Source of the DNA: VRUE01 sp963701265
GTDB taxonomy: Bacteria; Actinomycetota; Thermoleophilia; Solirubrobacterales; 70-9
Reading direction: 5' to 3'
DNA: 64,000 bases
NCBI GenBank assembly: GCA_963701265.1
Contig: OY969581.1
Span: forward strand, 2,294,001 to 2,358,000
Below, in pieces: positions 50,912 through 58,810 of the stretch; within the stretch, counting starts at the first letter, position 1; the number at the start of each line of letters is the position of its first letter. The notes below the pieces were generated by a model, which did no database searches, was not told the origin of the DNA, and saw nothing but the letters and a program-made list of their open reading frames with translations. The position numbers were made by a program, and so were the translations under genes.

Positions 50912-52267
50912 CTAGTCGCCCCCGTTGACTTGGAGCAAACTCGTGGCGAAGGACTTCGTCTTCGCACCCGCAGCGAGGCCGAGCGGACTCAGGGCGAAGA
51001 ATTCCTCGCTGGCGCGCAGCAGCGAGTAGGGGTCGTACGCGGCGGAATCCGTGCCGCCGGGAGTGACGAACGGCGAGAGCAGCAGGGCGCCAGTGCGCAG
51101 GGGGTCCCCGCTCGGAGCGGGGGCGTCGGTGGCGGGCGGGTTGACCGAGGAGAAGGTGACCATCAGGACGCCGTCGGCCTTGTAGGCGGGCGAGGCGAGG
51201 ATCTTTGGCACCCAAGTCGAGAGAAAGGCGTCGGCGCTGGCCGCCCCTTCCGTCGCGCCCGCGGGGCACTGCCCTGCAGCGCCGGCGCTGCAGGGCGTGG
51301 GCGCGATGAACGAGTAGCTCGGCGTCTTCTCGGCTTTGACCAGGTCCTTGCTCAGCTGTTCGAGTGGGACGTCACTGGCCGAGCAATCGCCGAGGTCGAG
51401 CAGCGAGTGGAAGTAGACGAACGGGTTCTGGCTTGCCGCGTAGCCACCCGGCTGGGCGGAGGCGCTGGATTCACCTGGACTCGGGTGGACGCAGTTGGCG
51501 GGCCCTCCAGCTGGGTCAACCATGCCGTCGGCATAGGCGCGCCAGTCGAGCTGCTCGAGGGTGAGCTGGTCGGCGACCGTCAGCGTTTCGACCGGATAGA
51601 CGCAGCCAGTGCCGGCGAGGACGCCGTTCGAGTTCGCCTTGACCGAGCTGAAGGCTTCGGAGCCAGGGCAGCCATCGATCGTCGCGGAGTTGGCTGGCTG
51701 GCCGCTGATCGCGGCGATGCCATTGGGCAGGGCGCCGTCGTCGAGCAACGTGTAGTTGCTCAGCAGCTCGCCTTGCGGACGCAGGGTCGTGGAGAGGTAG
51801 GGCATCTGCGACTGCGCCCCCAGCGACTGTTCATAGCCGGGGCTGCTCAGGGAGATCACGAAGACGTGTTTGACCGGGCCCGCTTCGAGTTCGGCTTCCG
51901 CCGGCGCCGGGGCAGGCTTCTTCGCCGCCGGTTCGCTGGCCGGTGCGGGCGCGGGAGCAGGGCTCGCCGCATAGCTCGCTTCCGGCGCAGGTTCGGGCGC
52001 GGCACCGGAGGGCGCGGCGGATGCGCCGCCGCTACTCGCGCTCGGTGTCGGAGCAGGTGCGCTCGCCACCGGCGTGCTTTCCGAGGCGAGGCTGCGGCCG
52101 ACAAGAGCGGCGAGCGCGCCGCTCCCCCCCGTCCCGGTCATCGCGCTGGCGATGATCGCCGAGGTCGCGACCACGGAGGAGGCGACGAGCAGGCCGAAGC
52201 GCTTGCCGGTCAGCGTCGCCGCCGCGGCCATCGCCCGGCGGGCCTGAGCCTGCAGCGCGGCCTTCAC
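50912..52267 (-). CDS. Exported phosphoesterase-fold protein lacking the expected metal ligands
   Basis: 451 aa from GTG 52267 (GTGA overlap with the upstream zinc-ribbon gene). A signal-anchor helix (~24-42), a Pro/Ala-rich stalk to ~130, then a PF04185-like phosphoesterase/acid phosphatase domain: KHVFVISLSSPGYEQSL, MPYLSTTLRPQGELLSNYTL, DDGALPNGIAAISGQ and GVLMVTFSSVNPP. In active family members I know, the corresponding blocks read V-M-E-N-H-S-Y, T-H-P-S-x-P-N-Y and T-F-D-E. Here E-N-H is S-S-P, the HP is DG and DE is SS, so it is probably catalytically dead. Multiple Cys suggest disulfides. Last gene of the pst-linked run. Confidence 0.8.
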   Translation of the reverse strand: MKAALQAQARRAMAAAATLTGKRFGLLVASSVVATSAIIASAMTGTGGSGALAALVGRSLASESTPVASAPAPTPSASSGGASAAPSGAAPEPAPEASYAASPAPAPAPASEPAAKKPAPAPAEAELEAGPVKHVFVISLSSPGYEQSLGAQSQMPYLSTTLRPQGELLSNYTLLDDGALPNGIAAISGQPANSATIDGCPGSEAFSSVKANSNGVLAGTGCVYPVETLTVADQLTLEQLDWRAYADGMVDPAGGPANCVHPSPGESSASAQPGGYAASQNPFVYFHSLLDLGDCSASDVPLEQLSKDLVKAEKTPSYSFIAPTPCSAGAAGQCPAGATEGAASADAFLSTWVPKILASPAYKADGVLMVTFSSVNPPATDAPAPSGDPLRTGALLLSPFVTPGGTDSAAYDPYSLLRASEEFFALSPLGLAAGAKTKSFATSLLQVNGGD

Positions 52268-52686
52268 GCCTCCACCGCCATCAGGGAGTGGCCGCACTGG
52301 GGGCAGAAACGATCCGCCGGTCCGTAGGGGGAATCGCAACTGGGGCAAAGACCGGCGGCATCGGAACGCTGCAGCTCGAGCATCCGCTCGACCGCGAGCA
52401 GGTCCGCATCAACCCGCTGCAGCTCGGCCGCCTTGCGGGTCAGCACGTCCATCCGCACGTGATCGCGGATCGCCATCTCGTAGAAAGCGCCGCCCAGGTC
52501 TGCCTGCATGACCGTGAACTTCTCCAGCAGCCGGTCGCGCTGGGCGCGCAGCTCGGCGTCCTCCTCGGGCTTCGGCTCCACTTTTGCCGGCTGCGGCGGC
52601 GGCTCCGACTGTGGCAGCTCGGGCTTCGCCCGAGCCGACTTCAGGGCGCTCGCCGGCCGCCGCAGCACATCGCTGAGCGCGCTCAT
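52264..52686 (-). CDS. Coiled-coil protein with C-terminal zinc ribbon
   Basis: 140 aa. Pro/Lys-rich N-terminus, a predicted coiled coil (~45-108, RAQRDRLLEKFTVMQADLGG and AELQRVDADLLAVERMLELQ), and a C-terminal zinc ribbon CPSC...CPQCG (~113-133). No membrane helix. Unknown family. Overlaps both neighbours by 4 bp, hence tightly coupled to the zinc-ribbon/TM gene before it and the phosphoesterase-like gene after it. Confidence 0.8.
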   Translation of the reverse strand: MSALSDVLRRPASALKSARAKPELPQSEPPPQPAKVEPKPEEDAELRAQRDRLLEKFTVMQADLGGAFYEMAIRDHVRMDVLTRKAAELQRVDADLLAVERMLELQRSDAAGLCPSCDSPYGPADRFCPQCGHSLMAVEA

Positions 52687-53342
52687 GGTTCCGCTGCTCC
52701 ACCGGGCGCGGCCGGGGCCGAACCGGGGTCGCCGCCGACGACGATCACGTCGGGCAGGTTCTGCTGCGCTTTGATGTAGTTGTCGCCGGTCTGTTCGGGG
52801 TTTGCTTCAACCAGCCGCGTGTCTTCTTCGACCTTCTCCGCCGGCGGCTTGTAGCCGGTCACCTGGTGCACCTCACCATTGCTCGTCTTGGCGACCACTT
52901 TGCCGCCGCCCTTGCTTGATTTGTCCGCGCCTTTGGCCTTGCCGTCCTTGCCAGAGCCTGCGGCAGCTGTCGTCCCGGCGGTGGTACTGGCGGTGGCAGC
53001 AGGACGGTTTCGCAGTGCCTCGAGCAGCGCCTCATTTTCGCCATCGTCGCCGCCGCTGCGTCCGACCACGACCCCGATCGCCACGGCAATTGGCAGCAGG
53101 GCGAAGAAGCCGACGGCAGCCGCCCGGCTGCCCGACCCGCCTTTTGCAGGTGGGCGCGGCAGCGGCCGGTGGGCCCGCTTGCTCATCGCCGTGAAGTAGC
53201 GAGAAGAAGGGTTGGCGCCGTTGCCCCGCCGCGCCGCGCAGTTGACGCAGTAGCGCTGCTGCGGATCGAGCGGTGCGCCGCACTCCTCGCAGGGCTCGTA
53301 CTTGCTCGAGCCGGCAAGGGGATGCTCAGGTGCCACGGTCAT
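52683..53342 (-). CDS. Membrane protein with N-terminal zinc ribbon
   Basis: 219 aa. Zinc ribbon near the N-terminus (EPCEECGAPLDPQQRYCVNC, residues ~17-36), a basic/Pro segment, one membrane helix (AVGFFALLPIAVAIGVVVG, ~74-92), then a long low-complexity extracytoplasmic region rich in Ala/Thr/Lys/Gly ending in Pro/Ala. Function unknown; cytoplasmic ribbon plus anchor recalls regulatory or scaffold proteins. Overlaps its neighbours by 4 bp. Confidence 0.8.
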   Translation of the reverse strand: MTVAPEHPLAGSSKYEPCEECGAPLDPQQRYCVNCAARRGNGANPSSRYFTAMSKRAHRPLPRPPAKGGSGSRAAAVGFFALLPIAVAIGVVVGRSGGDDGENEALLEALRNRPAATASTTAGTTAAAGSGKDGKAKGADKSSKGGGKVVAKTSNGEVHQVTGYKPPAEKVEEDTRLVEANPEQTGDNYIKAQQNLPDVIVVGGDPGSAPAAPGGAAEP

Positions 53343-53536
53343 CGCTTCTCACTCCCTTTGTCGTGCGACTTGGATTGCTGCTTGCGCTCGCGCTTTTCGA
53401 GGATCAGCTTCGATTCCGCCTGCTTTTCCGCGGCGGTGTCCTGGGTGGTCTGGCAGCCCGCAGCAAAGAGGGCCAGCAGCAGAACGCAGGCGACCAGCAG
53501 GCTGGCGCGAGGTGTGATGCGCCTAACCGAACGCAC
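53339..53536 (-). CDS. Small lipoprotein
   Basis: 65 aa, GTG start inside the end of pstB (14-bp overlap). Signal peptide with lipobox FAAGC (Cys ~28) and a short charged mature part of about 37 residues (helical, Lys/Glu-rich: EKQAESKLILEKRERKQQ). No family recognised. Connects pstB to the zinc-ribbon genes. Confidence 0.72.
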   Translation of the reverse strand: MRSVRRITPRASLLVACVLLLALFAAGCQTTQDTAAEKQAESKLILEKRERKQQSKSHDKGSEKR

Positions 53537-54488
53537 CGCTCACGTACTCCTTGGTGCGCTGCTCGCGGGGCGAGCCGAAGAGGGCGGTGGCGCTGCTGTA
53601 CTCGACCAGCTCGCCGAGGTACATGAAGGCGACGTGATCGGCGATCCGGTAGGCCTGCTGCAGGTTGTGGGTGACGATCACGACGGCGACGTCGTCGCGC
53701 AGCTTGACGATCAGATCCTCGATCACCTGGGTCGACTGCGGGTCGAGCGCCGAGCAGGGCTCGTCGAGCAGCAGCACCTCCGGTTCGGCCGCCAGCGCGC
53801 GGGCGATGCAGAGCCGCTGCTGCTGGCCGCCGGAGAGACGCAGGGCGGGGTGATCGAGGTTGTCCTTGACCTCCTCGAAGAGGCCGGCCCGCTGCAGCGC
53901 GCTGTGGACTTTCGGCTCCAGCGCCTTCTTGCGCTGGCGCCGCGAGCCCTGCTCGCGCAGCACGTAGGCGATGTTGTCGAAGACGCTCATCGGAAACGGG
54001 TTGGGCTGCTGGAAGACCATCGTCACCCGGCGCCGCAGCGAGGTCGGCTCGATCAGGCGGATGTCGACGTCGTCGAGCAGGATGCGCCCGCGCAGCGTCG
54101 CCGTGCGGGTCAGCTCGGTGAGCCGGTTGAGCGAGCGCAGCAGCGTCGTCTTGCCGCAGCCGGACGGTCCGATCAGCGACAGCACCTCGCCCTGGCGCAC
54201 TGGCAGCGAGACCGATTTGACCGCTTCGCGATTGGCGTAGGAGACCGAGACGTCGTCAATCTCCATGCGGCGGATCGAGAACTGGGGAGCGGTGATCGAG
54301 CGGCGCGCCGCGGTGAAGCCACCCGGCGCCGAAATACCGCTGCCGTTGGTCGACGCGACTGGGGCCGGCACCTGCGTGGCGGCGGGAGCATCCTCCAGCG
54401 GCAAGCGCCGGATCGGCGGGGGAGCATCGGAGCTGACCCCCCCTACCTGGCGGTCGAGATCGGGCACGTCTGGGGTTACGAACTCCAC
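53523..54488 (-). CDS. pstB: Phosphate ABC transporter ATPase PstB
   Basis: 321 aa from GTG 54488, overlapping pstA by 13 bp. An unusual ~75-residue Pro/Ala-rich N-terminal extension precedes the ATPase core. Walker A GPSGCGKTTL, Q loop VTMVFQQPNPFPMSVFDN, signature LSGGQQQRLCIARAL, Walker B EVLLLDEPCSALDP and H loop VTHNLQQAYRIAD; QPNPFP and EPCSALDP are PstB hallmarks. A shorter start at the internal Met (MEIDDVSVSY) would give a standard ~247-aa PstB. Confidence 0.95.
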   Translation of the reverse strand: MEFVTPDVPDLDRQVGGVSSDAPPPIRRLPLEDAPAATQVPAPVASTNGSGISAPGGFTAARRSITAPQFSIRRMEIDDVSVSYANREAVKSVSLPVRQGEVLSLIGPSGCGKTTLLRSLNRLTELTRTATLRGRILLDDVDIRLIEPTSLRRRVTMVFQQPNPFPMSVFDNIAYVLREQGSRRQRKKALEPKVHSALQRAGLFEEVKDNLDHPALRLSGGQQQRLCIARALAAEPEVLLLDEPCSALDPQSTQVIEDLIVKLRDDVAVVIVTHNLQQAYRIADHVAFMYLGELVEYSSATALFGSPREQRTKEYVSGAFG

Positions 54489-55474
54489 GTTCCTACCTTT
54501 CGGGCGCGGCGATGGACGACGTCGACGGCCGCGTTCAGGGCCAGCACCATCAGCAGCAGGACGAAGGCCGCCGCGTAGGCCTTCTGGGGCTGATTGAGGT
54601 TTCCGGTCGGGGACGCCTCGTAGACGAAGTTGGTCAGCGTCGTGCCCGCCCCGCGCAGGTAGTTGAGCGGGAAGGCACCGCCGACCGGGGCGAAGTTCTG
54701 GGTGGCGCCGAGCAGGACGACGATGATCGCCGTGTCGCCGATGATCCGGCCGAGGCCGAGCATCGCCCCGGTCGCCACCTGCGGGCGCGCCGCCGGCAGT
54801 AGGATCCGCCGCGTCGTCGCGATCTTGGTCTTGCCGACCGCGTAGGAGGCCTCGCGCACGTGCTGGGGGATCGCGTTGAGCCCCTCGCGGGTACTGGCGA
54901 CGACCAGCGGCAGGGCGACGATCGCCAGCATCGCCGAGGCGGCGAAGAAGGAGCGGCCGAAGACGACTCCTTCGGAAGTGCGGCTGAGGAAGCCGAGCGC
55001 GGTGCTGGAGAAGATCACCGTGCCGAAGAGGGCGAGGACGATCGAGGGAATGCCGGCGATCGCCTCGATCGTCGATTCGGTGATCCGCGCCAGGCCGGCG
55101 GGGCGGCCGTACTCGACCAGCCACACGGCAACCCCGACGCCGGCCGGCAGCGCAATCGCGATTCCCATCACGGCGACGATCAGGGTGCCGATGAAGGCGT
55201 CGGCGAAGCCGCCGGATTCACTCTCGCTGAACCCGGCCGAGGCGGGAGTGACCAGCATCGAGGGCTTCAGGTACTTGATCCCCTGCAGGAACAGGTAGAC
55301 GACGACCGCCACCGCGATCGCGCAGAAGAGCAGGCCCAGCGCCCAGCAGATCGCCAGGCCGATCCGGTCCGAGAGCCGCCAGGTGGCGCTGCCCTCGACC
55401 GCGTCCTTGCCCGGCTTCTGCGGCGCGGGCGTGGGCGGCGGGCCAGCCGGCGGCGTAGCTACTGATGACTCCAT
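54476..55474 (-). CDS. pstA: Phosphate ABC transporter permease PstA
   Basis: 332 aa from ATG 55474, which overlaps the pstC stop by one base (TGATG). Six helices after a 30-residue cytoplasmic Pro-rich N-terminus; EAA-like loop REASYAVGKTKIATTRRILLP, GIPSIVLALFGTVIFSS. Membrane channel with PstC. Confidence 0.94.
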   Translation of the reverse strand: MESSVATPPAGPPPTPAPQKPGKDAVEGSATWRLSDRIGLAICWALGLLFCAIAVAVVVYLFLQGIKYLKPSMLVTPASAGFSESESGGFADAFIGTLIVAVMGIAIALPAGVGVAVWLVEYGRPAGLARITESTIEAIAGIPSIVLALFGTVIFSSTALGFLSRTSEGVVFGRSFFAASAMLAIVALPLVVASTREGLNAIPQHVREASYAVGKTKIATTRRILLPAARPQVATGAMLGLGRIIGDTAIIVVLLGATQNFAPVGGAFPLNYLRGAGTTLTNFVYEASPTGNLNQPQKAYAAAFVLLLMVLALNAAVDVVHRRARKVGTWSS

Positions 55475-56469
55475 CAGGCCGTCGCTCCGTATTTGCGCAT
55501 CGCCCGCCGCGCCACCCAGCCGGCGAAGGAGAAGATCGCCGCCGAGAAGAGCAGCACGGCGGCGATCGCGAACAGGGTCGCGTTCGAGGGCGGTGAGCCG
55601 AGCGAGTCGATGTTCTTGACGATCGTCGGCGCCAGCGGCCGCGAGGGCTCGTAGATGAAGATCAACCCGTCGGCGGGATTTGGGGCAAAGGCGACCGAGC
55701 CCGAGACCATCGCCAACATCACCGCCTCGCCGATCGCCCGCGCCACCGCCAGCACCGTGCCGGCGACGATCGCCGGCCGCGCCGTGCGCACGGCGATCTT
55801 CCAGGTCGTGCGCCAGCGGTTGACGCCGAGCGCCAGCGAGCCCTCGAGCCAACCGGGACGAACCGAGCGCAGGCCGTCGGAGAAGATCGAGACCATCAGC
55901 GGCGCGATCATCACGGTGAGGATCAGCACCGCGGCGAGCAGGCTGTAGCCGCTCAGCGAGATCACGCCGGCAACCGAGGCCTTCTGCCCCTCGGTCACCA
56001 GGTGGTTGCCGATGAAAGGCACGATCACCAGCACGCCAAGCAGGCCGTAGATCACCGACGGCACGCTGGCGAGGAAGCGGACTACCGGCTGCAGCACGTC
56101 GCGCATCCACTCCGGCGCGAACTCGACGATGAAGACGGAAACGAAGAGGGCGCTGAAGAGGGCGAGCAAGACCGCGCCGCCGGTGATCAGCAGCGTGCTC
56201 CAGATCAGCTGCCAGCCGTGGAAGGTGTAGACGTAGTTGGCGCCGCTCAACCCGGAGAGGTAGATCTGGTTGAGCTGTTCTTCGACGCTGCCGCCGGAGC
56301 CGAACCAGGCGAGGCCGTTATGGGCAAACGACGGCCAGGCCTTGATGAAGACGGTGACGATCAGCGCCAGCAGCAGGCCAACCACGGCACAGACCAGCGC
56401 GCCGAGCAATCGCCCGGCGCGCTGGTCCGACCACTTGGGGCCGTACTCGGAGGGGTACGACTCGTCCAC
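55474..56469 (-). CDS. pstC: Phosphate ABC transporter permease PstC
   Basis: 331 aa, about six to seven helices; VRFLASVPSVIYGLLGVLVI and EGSLALGVNRWRTTWKIAVR (EAA-like loop) are family segments. 3 bp after pstS. Together with PstA forms the phosphate channel. Confidence 0.94.
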   Translation of the reverse strand: MDESYPSEYGPKWSDQRAGRLLGALVCAVVGLLLALIVTVFIKAWPSFAHNGLAWFGSGGSVEEQLNQIYLSGLSGANYVYTFHGWQLIWSTLLITGGAVLLALFSALFVSVFIVEFAPEWMRDVLQPVVRFLASVPSVIYGLLGVLVIVPFIGNHLVTEGQKASVAGVISLSGYSLLAAVLILTVMIAPLMVSIFSDGLRSVRPGWLEGSLALGVNRWRTTWKIAVRTARPAIVAGTVLAVARAIGEAVMLAMVSGSVAFAPNPADGLIFIYEPSRPLAPTIVKNIDSLGSPPSNATLFAIAAVLLFSAAIFSFAGWVARRAMRKYGATA

Positions 56470-56472
56470 TGG

Positions 56473-57309
56473 CTACTTCTTGGCCTTCTTGTTGAAGGCG
56501 GGGACGCCGCCGGCTTTGGCGATCACCTCACCGGCGAGCGGATCGCGCCGGGCCCAGTCGATGAACTTGGAGAGGGCCGGCGAGATGCCGCTGCCGTCTC
56601 CCGGCAGGACCAGGAAGAGGTAGCGCGAGAGCGGGTACTTGAGCGGCTCGACGCTGATCTTGTCGGCTTGGCAGGGAACCCCGTTGACCTTGAGCGCCTT
56701 CTGGCCCTTGCCCTGCCAGGCAAGCCCGTCATAGCCGATCGCATTCGGGTCCGTCTTGACGGCATTGACGACGAGGCCGTCTGCCGTCAGCGCGTTGACG
56801 TTGGAGGCCGGCAGCTCGTTGCCCAGCACCGCCTGGAGGAAGAAGTTGTATGTCCCCCCGTTGGTGTCGCGGCCGACCGGGTCGATCGTTGTAGCGAGTC
56901 CCGAACCCGGCAACTGGCTCCAGTTGGTCAGCAGCCCCCGGTAGATGTCGTGGGTCTGCTGGATCGTGATGTTTTTGAGCTTGTTCTTCGGGTTGACGTC
57001 GATGCAGAGCCCGTCGAGGAACATCTTGATGTAGGTCGTGCCGGCATCGCTGGGCAGCGGCGTGCGGGCCTGCCCGGCGAACTGGCTGGTGCCGTTCTGG
57101 ACGTCCTTGACCCCCGCGTTGCCGCCGTTGGCGGTGTAGACGAAGTGGACCTTTTTGTTGACCTCCTTCGTGTAGGTGCTGAACAGCGCCTGCAGGACGG
57201 GCTGGGCGGCCACCGAGCCCGACCCGATCAGGGTCACGGCCCCGGCAGAGGCCGGTATGGCGAGTGCCACCAGGGCGACTGCCGAGATGACGAGGGTCCT
57301 GATTCTCAT
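56473..57309 (-). CDS. pstS: Phosphate-binding protein PstS
   Basis: 278 aa. Signal peptide MRIRTLVISAVALVALAIPA with cleavage after ASA; no lipobox Cys. PstS fold: VTLIGSGSVAAQPVLQALFS, YTANGGNAGVKDVQNGTSQF, and NWSQLPGSGLATTIDPVGRD with the phosphate-binding GR-D-NGGT. High-affinity Pi capture. First gene of pstSCAB plus four accessory genes. A 20-bp element shared with the small gene at 58436 lies 34 bp upstream. Confidence 0.93.
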   Translation of the reverse strand: MRIRTLVISAVALVALAIPASAGAVTLIGSGSVAAQPVLQALFSTYTKEVNKKVHFVYTANGGNAGVKDVQNGTSQFAGQARTPLPSDAGTTYIKMFLDGLCIDVNPKNKLKNITIQQTHDIYRGLLTNWSQLPGSGLATTIDPVGRDTNGGTYNFFLQAVLGNELPASNVNALTADGLVVNAVKTDPNAIGYDGLAWQGKGQKALKVNGVPCQADKISVEPLKYPLSRYLFLVLPGDGSGISPALSKFIDWARRDPLAGEVIAKAGGVPAFNKKAKK

Positions 57310-57343
57310 ACGCGTTTTGCTGCCTTCCTTGCCGGGTATAGAA

Positions 57344-57363
57344 GTTTCTTGATCAGCTAACTC
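57344..57363 (-). promoter_or_regulatory. Upstream element of pstS, shared with the 78-aa gene
   Basis: Plus-strand reading gtttcttgatcagctaactc; 17 of 20 positions match the element at 58455-58475 (one base longer). Located 34 bp before the pstS ATG. Candidate phosphate-response (Pho box-like) or promoter element. Confidence 0.5.
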
Positions 57364-57387
57364 GACATCACCCTAACAGCTTCTGTA

Positions 57388-57413
57388 CTTTATTGACCTC
57401 TTTACTAATAAAG
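57388..57413. promoter_or_regulatory. Inverted repeat between pstS and the Lys/Ala-repeat gene
   Basis: ctttatt (57388-94) and aataaag (57407-13) form a perfect 7-bp inverted repeat with a 12-nt spacer in the divergent region. It contains tttattgacc, also found before the 78-aa gene (58457-58466). Confidence 0.45.
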
Positions 57414-57446
57414 GCTGCCCCGGCACGCCCTATAACGGAGGTTCAA

Positions 57447-58115
57447 TTGCTCAGAAGAAGACTGTCCACGCCTCGCGCCGCAACCGCGGTCGCGCTGGCG
57501 GCTGTGCTCGCGGCGGCTGTCGCCGTGACGCCATCGTTCGCGGGGTCCGCGATCAGCGGGAGCTTCATCACCAAGAAGGCGGCCGGCAAGATCTACGTCT
57601 CCAACAAGAAGGCCGCGACGCTGTACCTGAAAAAGAAGGCGGCCGGCAACATCTACGTGAAGAAGGCCGAGGCCCCCCTGACGCCGGTGGTTGGCATCGC
57701 AGCGGGAACGGCGGTCTTCGGCCCCTCGGGCGCGACGACCCCCGGGTTCATCCCGACCGCGTTCACCACGGTCGCCACTCCTGGCACCGCCTCGGCGGTC
57801 GTCACCTTCTCGGGCCAGGCAACCTGCGTGGCGCCGAAACCGACGATCGAACTCGCCTGCCCGGTCCAGATCCTGGTTGACGGCCAGGCCCTCGGCAAAG
57901 TCAACTTCGCCCCGGCGACGGCGGCTTCGCCGGCACCGGCACCGTTGACTTACACGGTGGTGCAGACCACGGTCCTGCAGAAAGGCGGCCACGTCATCGC
58001 CGTCCAGTACGCCGGCGCCAAAAACGTGGTCTTCACGCTGAAAAGCTGGAACCTGGCAGTGCAGGCCTACCCCGAGCTGCCGGAAGCACCGCCCACCGAA
58101 ACGACCACGAAATAG
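57447..58115 (+). CDS. Secreted protein with KKAAG-type N-terminal repeats
   Basis: 222 aa from TTG 57447, chosen because ggaggttcaa gives a good Shine-Dalgarno 6 nt upstream and the product then begins with a standard signal peptide (RAATAVALAAVLAAAVAVTP). After it come three tandem units of the form KKAA-G/T-x-x-Y-x-K (ITKKAAGKIYVSN, KKAATLYLKK, KKAAGNIYVKK), then a ~150-residue beta-rich domain with one Cys pair (TCVAPKP, LACPVQ). Related short repeats occur at the N-termini of many secreted proteins in this group of bacteria. Function unknown; divergent from pstS, so possibly phosphate-regulated. Confidence 0.72.
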   Translation: MLRRRLSTPRAATAVALAAVLAAAVAVTPSFAGSAISGSFITKKAAGKIYVSNKKAATLYLKKKAAGNIYVKKAEAPLTPVVGIAAGTAVFGPSGATTPGFIPTAFTTVATPGTASAVVTFSGQATCVAPKPTIELACPVQILVDGQALGKVNFAPATAASPAPAPLTYTVVQTTVLQKGGHVIAVQYAGAKNVVFTLKSWNLAVQAYPELPEAPPTETTTK

Positions 58116-58133
58116 GGCGAGGAGAAGCAAAAA

Positions 58134-58171
58134 GAGCCGACCGCGCCGGAGCAGTCCGGCGCGGTCGGCTC
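58134..58171. terminator. Perfect 17-bp hairpin
   Basis: gagccgaccgcgccgga / tccggcgcggtcggctc around a gcag loop, between two convergent genes (ends 58115 and 58200). Suited to stop both. Confidence 0.78.
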
Positions 58172-58199
58172 TCGAGGCGACCCCAGGGGAAGGTCGGCC

Positions 58200-58436
58200 T
58201 CAGTGCCCGCGCAGTTGGAACCGCGCGGGACGGGGAAGCGGCTCACCGAGGATCAGGCGAGCCCGGTAGTAGAGAGCTTCAAAGGCCTGCGTATCCAGGT
58301 CATCGGTCCCGTGCTGCTCGCGTCCGGGTTGGGTCGCGGGGACATCCGCCGGTCCCCCTCCCCCGGGGTGCTGGCGCAGGACGCCGTTCAGCCTGCCGCG
58401 CGAGACGAATTTCGTGTGCTCCGGTGCGTTGTCCAT
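58200..58436 (-). CDS. Small hypothetical protein
   Basis: 78 aa. ATG 58436 preceded by a strong Shine-Dalgarno (aaaggag) at 9 nt. Hydrophilic, Gly/Arg/Pro-rich with no membrane helix or Cys; C-terminal half has ALYYRARLILGEPLPRPARF. No family recognised. The good ribosome site, upstream element matching that of pstS, and downstream terminator support a real gene. Confidence 0.6.
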   Translation of the reverse strand: MDNAPEHTKFVSRGRLNGVLRQHPGGGGPADVPATQPGREQHGTDDLDTQAFEALYYRARLILGEPLPRPARFQLRGH

Positions 58437-58454
58437 CGGCCTTCTCCTTTCTTG

Positions 58455-58475
58455 GTTTTATTGACCATCTAACTC
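58455..58475 (-). promoter_or_regulatory. Upstream element of the 78-aa gene, shared with pstS
   Basis: gttttattgaccatctaact plus c; matches the pstS element at 17 of 20 positions and lies 18 bp before the start codon, between promoter and Shine-Dalgarno. Confidence 0.5.
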
Positions 58476-58538
58476 AAGAATAGCAGCAAGCGTCGGATCC
58501 CGAGCGCCGTTTCGCCTCGAGCTTGCCCGCCGGCCCTG

Positions 58539-58793
58539 CTAAACGGCCCGCTTCGCTCTCTCGTACAAAGTCTCGGGCGCTATATCGGCTTCGTTGGGCC
58601 AGACGATTGTCCCGGCCTCCGGATCAGCGCGAAGCTGCCGGAAATAGCCGAGGTCGCGCAGTGGCTCGAAGACGCCCCCGTAGTCCAAGAGATAAGAGAG
58701 ATCCACCTCAGCCGTTAGCCCGTCATCAAAGCTGACGCGAACCTGATGATCGTCTCCGACCCTGGCATCGACAAGAATTGGCGTACCGCGCAT
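58539..58793 (-). CDS. DUF2442-domain protein
   Basis: 84 aa from ATG 58793. VRVSFDDGLTAEVDLSYLL, GVFEPLRDLGYFRQLRADPE and GTIVWPNEADIAPETLYERA are the DUF2442 blocks, almost complete. Usually found directly after a DUF4160 gene, as here (17-bp gap). The pair is sometimes listed as a putative toxin-antitoxin module, but proof is lacking. AT-richer than neighbours, suggesting transfer. Confidence 0.82.
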   Translation of the reverse strand: MRGTPILVDARVGDDHQVRVSFDDGLTAEVDLSYLLDYGGVFEPLRDLGYFRQLRADPEAGTIVWPNEADIAPETLYERAKRAV

Positions 58794-58810
58794 AAGGTGA
58801 TGATAATTCC

